Shown: positions 1 through 9,311 of the stretch, piece by piece | Layout of the letters: each line of letters opens with the position of its first letter | Numbering within the stretch: the first letter of the stretch is position 1 | Source: JBBIPA01 sp963820495 | GTDB lineage: Bacteria > Chloroflexota > Dehalococcoidia > GIF9 > UBA5629 | Direction of reading: 5' to 3' | Length of the DNA: 64,000 nucleotides | NCBI GenBank assembly: GCA_963820495.1 | Contig: CAWGAF010000002.1 | Span: forward strand, 1,240,001-1,304,000 | Translations under genes and position numbers: made by a program | Notes under the pieces: model-generated | What the model was told of the DNA's origin: nothing | The model's database searches: none | The model's input: the letters and a program-made list of their open reading frames with translations, nothing else

Positions 1-2
1 AT

Positions 3-404
3 GTTGAAGGTTACTTTGAAAATGAAGGTGGAGTACCTTCTACAGTTAAAGCAATAGAGGCACAATTGATAAGAAAATATGGCATATTTAGATTACCGAT
101 GAGTAAAAAGTGTGAGAAGGCTGCATATTATTTACAAGGTGGAAGGGATTTAATAGATTACCGTGGGTGTCATATCGAAGAATATAGCGTATCAGCGAAA
201 GTCAAAGCTGATGCTACATGTTTTTTTAATAATAAATTTCAGGTAGAAAAATTAGGACAAGAATATTATTTCAAGGTTAAGTGGCGTGTATTGGGACAAG
301 AACCTAAAGAAATAGAAATCTATCCTAATTGGGATGGATTTAAAAAGGATGTTGAAAACTGGCTTTCACGGCCAATTCCAGAGAGTGATATGTTTAAGAT
401 ATAA
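3..404 (+). CDS. Hypothetical protein, 3' end only (5' end outside window)
   Basis: The reading frame is open from base 3, so the true start lies upstream of the window; about 133 residues are visible. The visible part is soluble and mixed in charge, with an aromatic-rich stretch near its end (YPNWDGF) and the C-terminus SDMFKI. There is no signal peptide, membrane segment or catalytic motif I recognise. The following 230 bases hold no gene, and the next transcription unit has its own promoter, so this gene is probably not part of the pyrimidine operon. Function unknown. Confidence 0.5.
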   Translation, partial: VEGYFENEGGVPSTVKAIEAQLIRKYGIFRLPMSKKCEKAAYYLQGGRDLIDYRGCHIEEYSVSAKVKADATCFFNNKFQVEKLGQEYYFKVKWRVLGQEPKEIEIYPNWDGFKKDVENWLSRPIPESDMFKI

Positions 405-638
405 GCACCTTATATTCGAGGTTATCAGACTTGATTAGTTTTAATAGCGTATCTCTAAACAAATACGGATTATCACGATTGTTAAATCGTTGTATATGCA
501 CATTGTCTAATGGATGATGTTTGATTATTGAGGATATTATGCAAGGCTTGAGCTTGAACAACAATAAGGGAAAGAAAACAATGAACAGTTACTTTATGCC
601 TGCACCGAACAGTAATATTGCTAAGTAAACTCAAATAT

Positions 639-667
639 TTGCACCACCAGGCATTAAATGCTATAAT
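639..667 (+). promoter_or_regulatory. Sigma-70 promoter of the pyr operon
   Basis: TTGCAC (639-644), a 17-base spacer and a perfect TATAAT (662-667). Transcription would start near 674, just before the PyrR-binding stem-loop, which is where an attenuated leader should begin. No other promoter of similar quality was seen before pyrR. Confidence 0.75.
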
Positions 668-683
668 AATGGGTAACATTAAG

Positions 684-804
684 CCTTTAAGTCAGTCCAG
701 TGAGGCTGGCAAGGGATTATGGTAATAAACTTTGACACTCTGAAAACCTTACCAAGGTTTATGGCATTTGAAACCTCTTGCCAGCAAAAGGCAGGAGGTT
801 TTTT
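684..804 (+). promoter_or_regulatory. PyrR-dependent transcription attenuator (binding loop, antiterminator, terminator)
   Basis: The stem-loop at about 684-714 carries the PyrR-recognition sequence CAGTCCAGTGAGGCTGG (693-709), close to the family consensus ARUCCNGNGAGGYU. Its 3' arm GCTGGCAAG (705-713) is perfectly complementary to CTTGCCAGC (777-785), which gives an antiterminator. CTTGCC is also part of the 5' arm of the terminator at 772-800, so the two folds exclude each other. By analogy with Bacillus pyr leaders, PyrR with UMP/UTP would stabilise the first loop and let the terminator form. The terminator's 3' arm also contains the pyrR Shine-Dalgarno. Confidence 0.85.
772..804 (+). terminator. 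Intrinsic terminator of the pyr leader, overlapping the pyrR ribosome-binding site
   Basis: AACCTCTTGCC (772-782) pairs with GGCAGGAGGTT (790-800), 11 pairs including one G-U, around the loop AGCAAAA, followed by a run of six T (799-804). AGGAGG at 793-798 is also the Shine-Dalgarno for the pyrR ATG at 807. Confidence 0.85.
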
Positions 805-806
805 AT

Positions 807-1367
807 ATGCCTGAAAAAATCCTCATGTCCTCTGTGGACATGGAAAGAGCCTTGGTGCGCATCGCCCACGAGATAGTAGAGAGAAACAAAGGTGCCGAAC
901 ACCTTGTTCTCGTTGGCATGCAAACCCGCGGGGTACCTCTTGCCAAACGTCTGGCTACCACAATCAAAGGATTAGAAGGAATCACCATCCCTGTCGGCTC
1001 TCTGGACATCAGCCTCTATCGTGATGACCTTTCCTCACTGGAACTGAAACCCCTCCTACACCGTACCGATGTCCCCACTGATATCACTGGTAAACATGTA
1101 GTCCTAGTTGATGATGTCTTTTATACTGGACGCAGTATTCGGGCAGCCATGGATGCCATTATTGATTTGGGACGTCCCCAAACTATTCAACTAGCAGTGC
1201 TGGTAGATAGAGGACATCGTGAACTGCCCATTCGCGCTGACTATGTAGGGAAAAATATACCCACTTCAATGTTCGAGGAAATAAAGGTACAGGTAACAGA
1301 GGTAGACGGAGAGGATAAAGTAACTGTATTTCAACCTGACAGGGAGGTGACTAGTGAAAACGACTGA
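807..1367 (+). CDS. pyrR: Bifunctional pyr operon regulator / uracil phosphoribosyltransferase PyrR
   Basis: PyrR binds the pyr leader RNA in response to uridine nucleotides and usually has weak uracil phosphoribosyltransferase activity. The 186-residue protein shows the PRPP-binding motif VVLVDDVFYTGRSIRAA (about residues 95-111) and the usual N-terminal region (ALVRIAHEI). I place the start at ATG 807, which has AGGAGG nine bases upstream. An in-frame TTG at 768 lies inside the terminator hairpin and is unlikely. First gene of the operon; its end overlaps pyrB by 14 bases, so the two are probably translationally coupled. Confidence 0.95.
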   Translation: MPEKILMSSVDMERALVRIAHEIVERNKGAEHLVLVGMQTRGVPLAKRLATTIKGLEGITIPVGSLDISLYRDDLSSLELKPLLHRTDVPTDITGKHVVLVDDVFYTGRSIRAAMDAIIDLGRPQTIQLAVLVDRGHRELPIRADYVGKNIPTSMFEEIKVQVTEVDGEDKVTVFQPDREVTSEND

Positions 1368-2370
1368 ACCCAATTCAAGCGCCACTATCGCAGAAACCTT
1401 CCCACCACTATCCATAAGCGCTTGGCGGCATCGTCATATACTCGACCTAGACGACTTCGCTAAGGAAGAAATAGAGCTGGTCTTTGAAATAGCCGACGCC
1501 ATGGCTGAAATACTTACCCGTGAAGTCAAAAAAGTGCCAACGCTTAGAGGCAAAACAATCGTCAACCTATTCTACGAACCTAGCACACGTACTCGCTCAT
1601 CCTTTGAGCTAGCCGCGAAAAATCTGAGCGCTGACACCATAAGTCTGGATGCTACTAAGAGCAGTATCGCCAAAGGAGAGTCTTTAATAGATAGTCTCCG
1701 TACATTGCAGGCATTGGGAGCCGATGTCATAGTAATGCGGCATTCACAATCTGGTGCCCCCTATCTGGCTGCTCGACATACAAATACCAGCATCATAAAT
1801 GCCGGCGACGGCTGGCATGCCCACCCTTCCCAAGCGCTCCTTGACCTATATACTATACGCTGTCACCTGGGCAAACTGACTAATCTGAAAGTGGCGATCA
1901 TCGGTGATATTATGCATAGCCGGGTAGCCCACTCCGACATCTGGGGTATGACCACTATGGAAACCAATGTGACATTATGTGCTCCTGCAACACTCCTGCC
2001 ACGAGGTTTAGCAGATTTTATCAGCCAGTGCCAGCTTCCTAATATCAAGATAGAACCCAGAATTGAGGCCGCTCTGGAAGGAGCTGACGTAGTAATGCCT
2101 CTGAGACTCCAACTGGAAAGACAACAGAGTGGGTTATTACCCACTCTGCGAGAATATATTCAGTTTTACCAGTTAAACAAGCAGCGTCTATCTCTGGCTA
2201 AGCCAAATGCTCTGGTTATGCACCCTGGACCAGTCAACGAGGGTATCGAAGTCAGTCCCGAAGTTGCCCACGGCACCCAGTCCGTAATCGAAGAACAAGT
2301 AACTAATGGCATAGCAATCCGCATGTCACTGTTCTACTTGGTAGCTGGAGGCAAAGCGAATGAAGCCTGA
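1354..2370 (+). CDS. pyrB: Aspartate carbamoyltransferase catalytic subunit
   Basis: Condenses carbamoyl phosphate with aspartate to N-carbamoyl-aspartate, the first committed pyrimidine step. 338 residues with the carbamoyl-phosphate loop YEPSTRTRSSFE (about residue 74), HPSQALLDLYT (about 152) and MHPGPVNEG near the C-terminus (about 290). Start is GTG 1354 with GGGAGGTG directly upstream. No regulatory pyrI is present, so the enzyme is probably the unregulated trimer type or a DHOase-associated form. Overlaps pyrR at its start and pyrC (11 bases) at its end. Confidence 0.96.
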   Translation: MKTTEPNSSATIAETFPPLSISAWRHRHILDLDDFAKEEIELVFEIADAMAEILTREVKKVPTLRGKTIVNLFYEPSTRTRSSFELAAKNLSADTISLDATKSSIAKGESLIDSLRTLQALGADVIVMRHSQSGAPYLAARHTNTSIINAGDGWHAHPSQALLDLYTIRCHLGKLTNLKVAIIGDIMHSRVAHSDIWGMTTMETNVTLCAPATLLPRGLADFISQCQLPNIKIEPRIEAALEGADVVMPLRLQLERQQSGLLPTLREYIQFYQLNKQRLSLAKPNALVMHPGPVNEGIEVSPEVAHGTQSVIEEQVTNGIAIRMSLFYLVAGGKANEA

Positions 2371-3712
2371 TCTGTTAATTAAAGGTGGTCGGATTATCGA
2401 CCCAAGTCAAAAAATGGACAAAATTGGTGACCTGCTTATCACTCAGGGAAAAATCACCAAAATGGGAGAGAAAGGTACCACACCAAACCAAAAAGACCTG
2501 CGATTTGTTGATGCAACAGGCTTTATCGTCTGCCCTGGTTTTGTTGACCTGCACTGCCATCTCCGTGAGCCAGGCTTCGAAGAGAAGGAAACGATTGCTA
2601 CTGGAAGCAGAGCTGCTGCTGCGGGCGGTTTTACTACAATTTGTTGCATGCCCAACACGAACCCACCCTTAGATAGTAAAACCTCAATAGATTATGTAAA
2701 GAACAAGTCTGAGGCTGATTCTGTGGTTCGCGTTTTAAGCATAGGATGCATTACTAAAGGCAGGCAAGGCAAAGAGCTTACCGAGATGCACGAATTAGCC
2801 GAAGCAGGAATCATCGGTTTTAGCGATGATGGAGAGCCTGTGGCAAGTTCACGCATTATGTCCTTAGCCATGGAATACAGCCGCTCTCTAAATCTACCTA
2901 TAATTGACCACTGTGAAGATAAAGATTTAGCCGATGGCGGATTTATGAATGATGGTTGGGTATCAGCACGCCTGGGGCTAAAAGGTATACCCGCTGTTGC
3001 CGAAGAAATCGTCATAGCTCGTGATATAGCCCTAGCAAAACTAACTGGAGCCAGATTGCATATAGCCCATGTCAGTACCGAAGGCTCCGTACAATTAATC
3101 CGCAATGCTAAGGAAAAAGGTATATCAGTTACTGCTGAAGTTACTCCACACCACTTAACCCTGACCGAGGAACGAGTTATGAGATCGTTATCAGAAAAAA
3201 ACAAGTATCTAGCCTATGATACCAATGCCAAAGTAAATCCACCCCTGCGAACTAAAGAAGATATAGCTGCTCTGATTAAGGGATTGAACGATGGTGTGAT
3301 TGATATTATCGCCACCGACCACGCTCCACATACATCGGTAGACAAAATGTGTGAGTTTGGGCTGGCAGCTTTCGGTATCAGCGGTTTTGAAACAGCTTTA
3401 GGATGCTTGATGAGTTTGGTGCACAGTGGTCAATTAGACTTGGTAGCTCTGATTTCCAAACTTACTCTGGAGCCAGCCAGAATCATCGGAAACAGACCTG
3501 GAGAATTGGGCACGCTCAAACCTGGCTCCCAGGCTGATATTACTATCTTCGACCCTAGTAAAGAATGGATAGTCGATAGCCTGAGGTTTATATCCAAAGG
3601 TAAGAATACGCCCTTCGATGGATATCAATTTAAAGGAAAAGTAATGTTAACTGTCGCTGCTGGTGATATCGTTTATCAAGATGAATCAATAAAAATCGGC
3701 GGGAAGCAATGA
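2360..3712 (+). CDS. pyrC: Dihydroorotase
   Basis: Cyclises N-carbamoyl-aspartate to dihydroorotate. 450 residues, the length of type I amidohydrolase-fold dihydroorotases. Visible motifs: zinc ligands in DLHCHLREPG (about residue 63), GGFTTICCMPNT (about 91), HCED (about 182), IAHVS (about 236) and TDHAPH (about 319, catalytic Asp). Start ATG 2360 overlaps pyrB by 11 bases, and the stop overlaps the carA start (ATGA), so translation is tightly coupled. Confidence 0.96.
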   Translation: MKPDLLIKGGRIIDPSQKMDKIGDLLITQGKITKMGEKGTTPNQKDLRFVDATGFIVCPGFVDLHCHLREPGFEEKETIATGSRAAAAGGFTTICCMPNTNPPLDSKTSIDYVKNKSEADSVVRVLSIGCITKGRQGKELTEMHELAEAGIIGFSDDGEPVASSRIMSLAMEYSRSLNLPIIDHCEDKDLADGGFMNDGWVSARLGLKGIPAVAEEIVIARDIALAKLTGARLHIAHVSTEGSVQLIRNAKEKGISVTAEVTPHHLTLTEERVMRSLSEKNKYLAYDTNAKVNPPLRTKEDIAALIKGLNDGVIDIIATDHAPHTSVDKMCEFGLAAFGISGFETALGCLMSLVHSGQLDLVALISKLTLEPARIIGNRPGELGTLKPGSQADITIFDPSKEWIVDSLRFISKGKNTPFDGYQFKGKVMLTVAAGDIVYQDESIKIGGKQ

Positions 3713-4806
3713 GTAAAAAGACATTGCTGGCTTTAGAAGACGGTTCGGTATACGAAGGTTATTCCTTTGGAGCCGAAACAACTACTTATGGTGAGGTAGT
3801 CTTCGATACCGCCATGGCTGGCTATCAGGAGATGCTCACCGACCCGTCTTTCGCTGGACAGATTGTAGCGCCCACTTACCCTCTCATCGGCAACTACGGA
3901 GTTAATGAAATTGACCCCGAATCAAAACAAATCCAGGTGAGAGGCTTCGTCGTCAGAGAATACTGCACTACACCCAGCCACTGGCGAAGCACTGGAAACT
4001 TGCAGGAATATCTGAAGGCTAATGGCATTCCTGGACTGAGCGGTATAGATACTCGAGCATTAACTCGCCGCCTTCGTTCCTCCGGTGTGATGATGGGTAT
4101 TCTGACCTCAGAAATGACAACACAAGAAGCATTGAAGGAACTGCGGAGCTTACCTCCCTACGGAACCATTGATTTCATTAAAGAAGTCAGCGCAGAAAAG
4201 GTATACCAATGGAAATCACAATCAGGCAATGTCCTTTCTAACTACCGCATCATAGCTGTGGACATGGGGCTGAAATACAACATTGCCCGAATACTGAGCC
4301 AGCTTGGCTGTCAGGTGACTATTATGCCTGCCACTACAGGAGCAGATGGGATACTATCGTTGAATCCCGATGGCATTCTTCTATCGCCAGGCCCTGGTGA
4401 CCCAGCTCTGCTCAATTACCTGATTAAAACAGTTAAAGAACTTATCGGGAAAAAGCCAATTATGGGCATTTGTCTAGGGCACCAGCTTATAGCCCATGCC
4501 TTTGGAGCCAGTACATTCAAACTGAAGTTTGGACATCGTGGGGGGAATCATCCCGTCCGTGACCTAGCTACTGGCAGAATACACATCACTACCCAGAACC
4601 ACGGCTATGCTGTAGATGCTAACACCGTAAAAGACGGGCTTGAAGTCAGCCACATAAACTCCAATGATGGTACGGTAGAAGGCTTGTGCCACAGAGATTT
4701 ACCTATTCTTTCTATTCAATATCACTCTGAAGGCGCCCCTGGACCACAGGATAATGTTTACCTGTTTGATAGATTTTTAGAAATGCTTAAAGAGGATAGG
4801 ACTTAA
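3709..4806 (+). CDS. carA: Carbamoyl-phosphate synthase small (glutaminase) subunit
   Basis: Hydrolyses glutamine and channels ammonia to CarB. 365 residues: N-terminal CPSase small-chain domain (1-150) and class I glutamine amidotransferase domain (about 180-365). The catalytic Cys sits in GICLGHQ, and the His and Glu in QYHSEG, where the usual YHPEA reads YHSEG; both catalytic residues are kept. Overlaps pyrC by ATGA and is followed after one base by carB. Confidence 0.96.
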   Translation: MSKKTLLALEDGSVYEGYSFGAETTTYGEVVFDTAMAGYQEMLTDPSFAGQIVAPTYPLIGNYGVNEIDPESKQIQVRGFVVREYCTTPSHWRSTGNLQEYLKANGIPGLSGIDTRALTRRLRSSGVMMGILTSEMTTQEALKELRSLPPYGTIDFIKEVSAEKVYQWKSQSGNVLSNYRIIAVDMGLKYNIARILSQLGCQVTIMPATTGADGILSLNPDGILLSPGPGDPALLNYLIKTVKELIGKKPIMGICLGHQLIAHAFGASTFKLKFGHRGGNHPVRDLATGRIHITTQNHGYAVDANTVKDGLEVSHINSNDGTVEGLCHRDLPILSIQYHSEGAPGPQDNVYLFDRFLEMLKEDRT

Positions 4807-4807
4807 G

Positions 4808-7800
4808 TTGACTAAAATCTCCAAGGTCTTGGTTATCGGCTCTGGTCCCATAATTATCGGCCAAGCGGCTGAATTTGATTACGCTGGCACACAGGCTTGT
4901 AAATCGCTCCGTGAGGAAGGTATAACCACTGTATTGGTTAACTCGAATCCGGCAACCATCATGACTGACCAAGGCATTGCCGATATTGTGTACATCGAGC
5001 CGCTTACTGTAGAAGTTGTCTCCCGGATTATTGAACGTGAGCGACCTGATGGACTGCTGCCCACGCTAGGAGGACAAACTGGACTTAACCTGGCCGTAGA
5101 ACTGGCCGATGCTGGGGTACTGGCTAAATACAATGTCAGGATGCTAGGAACACCGCTCGAGACAATCAAAAAAGCTGAAGAAAGATCTCTGTTCAAGCAA
5201 CTCATAATGGACATCGGCGAGCCATTGCCCGAGAGCGTAACTGTTAACTCTCTGGATGAAGCCAAGAAATTTGCCCAAACTGCTGGCCTACCTCTAATAG
5301 TTCGCCCTTCATATACCCTGGGCGGTACTGGAGGTGGTATTTGCCACACTTTAGAAGAGCTAGAAAAAACTACTGCCAGCGGTTTGGCTTCCAGCCTGAG
5401 TCACCAAGTACTAATAGAAAAATGCCTGCTTGGGTGGAAGGAAATTGAATACGAAGTGATGAGAGATGCCGCCAACAACTGCATCACTATATGTAACATG
5501 GAGAATATCGACCCAATGGGGATACATACTGGAGATAGCATTGTTGTGGCACCTAGTCAGACGCTGACTGACAAAGAATACCAGATGTTAAGGTCTGCCA
5601 GCCTTAAAATCATCAGAGCACTGGGCATAGAAGGTGGCTGCAATATACAATTTGCTCTTACTCCCAGCACAACAGTTGCCCAGAAATGGGCACCTGACCA
5701 GCTAAATGTTAAAGCAAGCCAGTACCATGTCATCGAAGTCAACCCCCGTGTCAGTCGCAGCTCGGCTTTAGCTAGCAAAGCTACTGGCTACCCAATCGCT
5801 CGTGTTGCTGCGAAGATAGCTATTGGAAAACGCCTGGATGAAATACCCAACCGAGTAACTGGCAAGACAATGGCAGCCTTTGAACCAGCACTAGATTATT
5901 GCGTGGTCAAAATCCCTCGCTGGCCATTCGATAAATTCGCCTCAGGCGATCGTACTTTAGGCAGCCAGATGAAAGCCACGGGAGAAGTAATGGCAATCGA
6001 ACGCTGCTTTGAAGCTGCTCTACAAAAGGCAGTCCGCTCTCTGGAGTTCAGCAAAAGGTCTCTTCTCTGGGAAGATAAAGATTGGGGTAAAAATGGCAAT
6101 CCTTATTCTTTTCCCTTGCACCCCAATGACCTAAGACTATGGGCTATTATGGCTGCTTTGAGACGAGGCCATAGCTGTGAAAGATTGGCACAACACACTG
6201 GCATAGACCCGTGGTTCATCTACAAATTTCACAATATTATCCAGATGGAAAAAAGGCTGCTATCTGAGTCACTTACCCCAGACCTTTTAAGAGAAACAAA
6301 ACGTCTCGGATTTTCCGACGAGCAAATTGGTACACTTGCTGATAAATTGCCAGAGCAGGTGCGTCAATTGCGGCACGACTGGAACATACGGCCAGTATAC
6401 AAAATGGTAGATACCTGCGCAGCCGAGTTTGATGCTGAAACAACCTATTTCTACAGCACCTATGAGGAAGAAAACGAGGCCGAGTTAATAAAGGAAAACA
6501 AAGCCGTAGTTATTGGCAGTGGGCCAATCCGCATCGGCCAAGGCATAGAATTCGACTACTGCAGTGTTCATTCTGCCTGGGCGCTACAGGAAGCTGGTTG
6601 TAAAAGTATTATGATTAATTCCAACCCTGAAACAGTATCCACCGATTTTGATACCAGCAACCGTCTCTATTTCGAAGCTCTAGATGAAGAAAGCGTTATC
6701 AGCATTCTGGAAAACGAGGGATTTGTGCATAATGGATATTTAAATCCGCCTTCCATCGTCCAGTTTGGTGGGCAGACTGCTATCAACCTGGCTGAACCTC
6801 TATTTAATAGTGGTATGCCAATTATCGGTTCTAACATTGAAACTATAGACATAGCCGAAGACCGTCGACGTTTCGAAGACTTCCTCAACCGATTAGGTAT
6901 TCCCCAACCGCCAGGAGCTGGAGTTACTTCTCTGCATGAAGCGATGAGCGTAGCCAAATTTCTGAGCTATCCAGTATTAGTTCGTCCTAGTTATGTTCTC
7001 GGCGGCAGGGCTATGGAAATTGTTCACAATGAAGAGGAACTGGTACGGTATATTACGCAGGCGCTGGAGATGGACAGCAAACACCCTACTCTTATTGACA
7101 AATACTTCGAAGGCAAAGAGGTTGAGGTGGATGCTGTCTGCGATGGGAAAGACGTGCTTATACCAGGAGTGATGGAACATATTGAGCGTGCTGGAGTGCA
7201 TAGCGGCGATTCGATGGCAATCTATCCCGCCATAAATCTCAGCGAAGACGAAGTAAACACCATTAAGGATTATACTATCAGAATCGGGCTGGCACTCCAG
7301 GTTAAAGGTTTGATGAATGTCCAGATGGTCATCATGAGTGACCAAAAGACAAACTTATCCTCAGTGTATATACTGGAGGTAAATCCTCGTGCCAGCCGAA
7401 CCATCCCTTTCATTTCCAAAGTCACCGCCATACCCATGGTTAAACTTGCCACAAAAGTGATGCTCGGCATAACTCTTAAGGAACAGGGTTATACTACTGG
7501 CTTATGGAAAAGGCAAAAGCTGGTAGGCATCAAAGCCCCCGTGTTTTCTATGTCTAAACTGGCAGGCGTTGATACCTATCTCGGACCAGAGATGAAGTCC
7601 ACTGGAGAAGTTATGGGTATCGACTATACCTATGAAGCAGCTTTAGCTAAGGCACTAATGGCTGCGGGGTTGATGCTACCACCTGAAGGTGGGCTACTTT
7701 TTAGTATCGCTGACAAAAACAAAGCTGAGGCGATGCCTATAATAAAAGGGTTTGACTCCATCGGTTACAAACTTTACGCCACAGAAGGCACTGCAGCTGC

Positions 7801-8095
7801 AATAGAGGACAATGGCATGAAGGTTCAAATGATTGGCAAAAAGCTGGGCAAAGGTCATCCTAATGTACTTGATATCATAAATGATGGCTCAGTGAATGGA
7901 GTAATCAACACAGTTACTGGAGGGCGTATTTCTCTACAGGATGGATTTGAAATTCGGCGTACTGCTGCAGAAAGAAGAATCTCCTGCTTCACTTCATTGG
8001 ATACTGCCCGAGTAGCCCTGAAAGCACTGACCAGTGGCAGCCACATATATAATGTCAGGCCAATACCAGAATATCTCACAAAGCAGGTTAACTAG
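4808..8095 (+). CDS. carB: Carbamoyl-phosphate synthase large subunit
   Basis: Makes carbamoyl phosphate from bicarbonate, ammonia and two ATP. 1095 residues, slightly above the usual 1060-1075. Two homologous ATP-grasp halves are visible: the first begins VLVIGSGPIIIGQAAEFDYAG, the second VVIGSGPIRIGQGIEFDYC (about residue 565). EVNPRVSRSS and EVNPRASRT are the metal and ATP motifs. The C-terminal MGS-like allosteric domain (about 950-1095) is present. Start is TTG 4808, one base after the carA stop, so it probably relies on coupling. Confidence 0.96.
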   Translation: MTKISKVLVIGSGPIIIGQAAEFDYAGTQACKSLREEGITTVLVNSNPATIMTDQGIADIVYIEPLTVEVVSRIIERERPDGLLPTLGGQTGLNLAVELADAGVLAKYNVRMLGTPLETIKKAEERSLFKQLIMDIGEPLPESVTVNSLDEAKKFAQTAGLPLIVRPSYTLGGTGGGICHTLEELEKTTASGLASSLSHQVLIEKCLLGWKEIEYEVMRDAANNCITICNMENIDPMGIHTGDSIVVAPSQTLTDKEYQMLRSASLKIIRALGIEGGCNIQFALTPSTTVAQKWAPDQLNVKASQYHVIEVNPRVSRSSALASKATGYPIARVAAKIAIGKRLDEIPNRVTGKTMAAFEPALDYCVVKIPRWPFDKFASGDRTLGSQMKATGEVMAIERCFEAALQKAVRSLEFSKRSLLWEDKDWGKNGNPYSFPLHPNDLRLWAIMAALRRGHSCERLAQHTGIDPWFIYKFHNIIQMEKRLLSESLTPDLLRETKRLGFSDEQIGTLADKLPEQVRQLRHDWNIRPVYKMVDTCAAEFDAETTYFYSTYEEENEAELIKENKAVVIGSGPIRIGQGIEFDYCSVHSAWALQEAGCKSIMINSNPETVSTDFDTSNRLYFEALDEESVISILENEGFVHNGYLNPPSIVQFGGQTAINLAEPLFNSGMPIIGSNIETIDIAEDRRRFEDFLNRLGIPQPPGAGVTSLHEAMSVAKFLSYPVLVRPSYVLGGRAMEIVHNEEELVRYITQALEMDSKHPTLIDKYFEGKEVEVDAVCDGKDVLIPGVMEHIERAGVHSGDSMAIYPAINLSEDEVNTIKDYTIRIGLALQVKGLMNVQMVIMSDQKTNLSSVYILEVNPRASRTIPFISKVTAIPMVKLATKVMLGITLKEQGYTTGLWKRQKLVGIKAPVFSMSKLAGVDTYLGPEMKSTGEVMGIDYTYEAALAKALMAAGLMLPPEGGLLFSIADKNKAEAMPIIKGFDSIGYKLYATEGTAAAIEDNGMKVQMIGKKLGKGHPNVLDIINDGSVNGVINTVTGGRISLQDGFEIRRTAAERRISCFTSLDTARVALKALTSGSHIYNVRPIPEYLTKQVN

Positions 8096-8096
8096 A

Positions 8097-8897
8097 TTGG
8101 AACAAATATCGGCTACCATCATATCTAACCAAGAGCTTACAGAGGGAAACACTGAGATCTCTAAAGCTAATCTTATTTGTGTTGAAGCCCATAACATTGC
8201 TATCGCAGCTAAGCCAGGGCAATTTGTTATGGTAAACTGTGGGACTGAGGTTATTTTGCGACGCCCTCTTAGCATTCACCAGATTACTGCATCTTCTGGT
8301 CGAATCTATTTTTTGTTTACGGTAGTTGGTAAAGGCACTTTTTGGCTATCTAAACGACAAAAAGGAGAAAAGTTGGACTTACTGGGGCCTCTGGGTAATG
8401 GCTTTACTGTCAAGCCAAAATCAAGAAAGCTACTCCTAATAGCTGGGGGCATTGGTATTTCCCCCATGGCTTTCCTTGCCCATCAAGCTATAAATCAAGG
8501 GAAACAGCCAACATTAATATTAGGTGCTCAAAAAAAAGAGCAGCTCTATAAGCAAGACCTCCCGATAAAGGGATTGGAAACTATTATCTTAACTGACGAC
8601 GGTAGTGACGGCATAAAGGGCAAAGTAAGTGATTTCCATTTTTTAATAGACTACATCAGGCAAGCCGATCAGATTTTCGGCTGTGGTCCCTTACCTATGT
8701 ACAAAGCAATAGCCGATTTACTACTACAAATGTCAATGGACAAAGACATACAGGTATCGCTGGAAACTAGAATGGGCTGTGGGATCGGCACATGTTATGG
8801 TTGTAGCATAAAGACCACGCATGGCATGAAAATGGTATGCCACGATGGTCCTGTTTTCAATATGGAGGAAATCATCTGGCAGAAAATAAAATTGTAA
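8097..8897 (+). CDS. pyrK: Dihydroorotate dehydrogenase electron-transfer subunit PyrK
   Basis: FAD and [2Fe-2S] subunit that passes electrons between the class 1B dihydroorotate dehydrogenase PyrD and NAD+. 266 residues from TTG 8097, one base after the carB stop; an in-frame GTG at 8034 inside carB is a less likely start. Motifs: KPGQFVMV and RRPLSI (FAD), AGGIGISPM (NAD), and the C-terminal cluster ligands C-GIGT-C-YG-C ... C-HDGPVF. No pyrD follows, so its partner must be encoded elsewhere or the protein serves another oxidoreductase. Last gene of the operon. Confidence 0.9.
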   Translation: MEQISATIISNQELTEGNTEISKANLICVEAHNIAIAAKPGQFVMVNCGTEVILRRPLSIHQITASSGRIYFLFTVVGKGTFWLSKRQKGEKLDLLGPLGNGFTVKPKSRKLLLIAGGIGISPMAFLAHQAINQGKQPTLILGAQKKEQLYKQDLPIKGLETIILTDDGSDGIKGKVSDFHFLIDYIRQADQIFGCGPLPMYKAIADLLLQMSMDKDIQVSLETRMGCGIGTCYGCSIKTTHGMKMVCHDGPVFNMEEIIWQKIKL

Positions 8898-9027
8898 CTT
8901 GAACTCACGATGACATTCCATACAATTTCCGTATACTATGATATAATTCACAATTAGTGAAAATAATTTGATGTGGCGAGAATTAGAGTTATCCTTTGAT
9001 TGCGGTATTACTTAAAGGGAGGTCATT

Positions 9028-9216
9028 ATGCCCACTATCAAAGACGCTATTATCGTTTTAGTGATTGTCTTGGGCTGTTGTGTGTTCATATCATTAGGTG
9101 CTTTTCTCGAAAAAAAATTAACATTGGGAAAGCTGGCTCGAATTAGCGGGATTGTTGCACTTATTGCCATAATACTTTATGTGATTTATGTAGCATGGGT
9201 GCTATTCACTACATAG
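9028..9216 (+). CDS. Small two-helix membrane protein (tandem copy 1)
   Basis: 62 residues with two predicted membrane helices (about 8-26 and 38-60) joined by a short charged loop (LEKKLTLGKLAR). It has a strong Shine-Dalgarno, AAAGGGAGGT, before ATG 9028. It is clearly paralogous to the next gene: same length, same helix-loop-helix plan, a shared G(A/G)(F/Y)..KKL motif and a closing Y.AW.L. Function unknown. Confidence 0.7.
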   Translation: MPTIKDAIIVLVIVLGCCVFISLGAFLEKKLTLGKLARISGIVALIAIILYVIYVAWVLFTT

Positions 9217-9311
9217 TATGGATTAATTAAGGATAATCAAGATGATATATCACGCACCAATAATTACTATAACTGGTTCTCAGGAGGTGTCAAATTGTTA
9301 AGGAGGTCTTC

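Noticed and set aside
482..679. 65-codon minus-strand frame in the pyr leader region
   Set aside because: Overlaps the pyr promoter, has no ribosome site or family resemblance.
768..806. Upstream TTG start for pyrR adding 13 residues
   Set aside because: The TTG lies inside the leader terminator and lacks a ribosome site; AGGAGG is placed for ATG 807.
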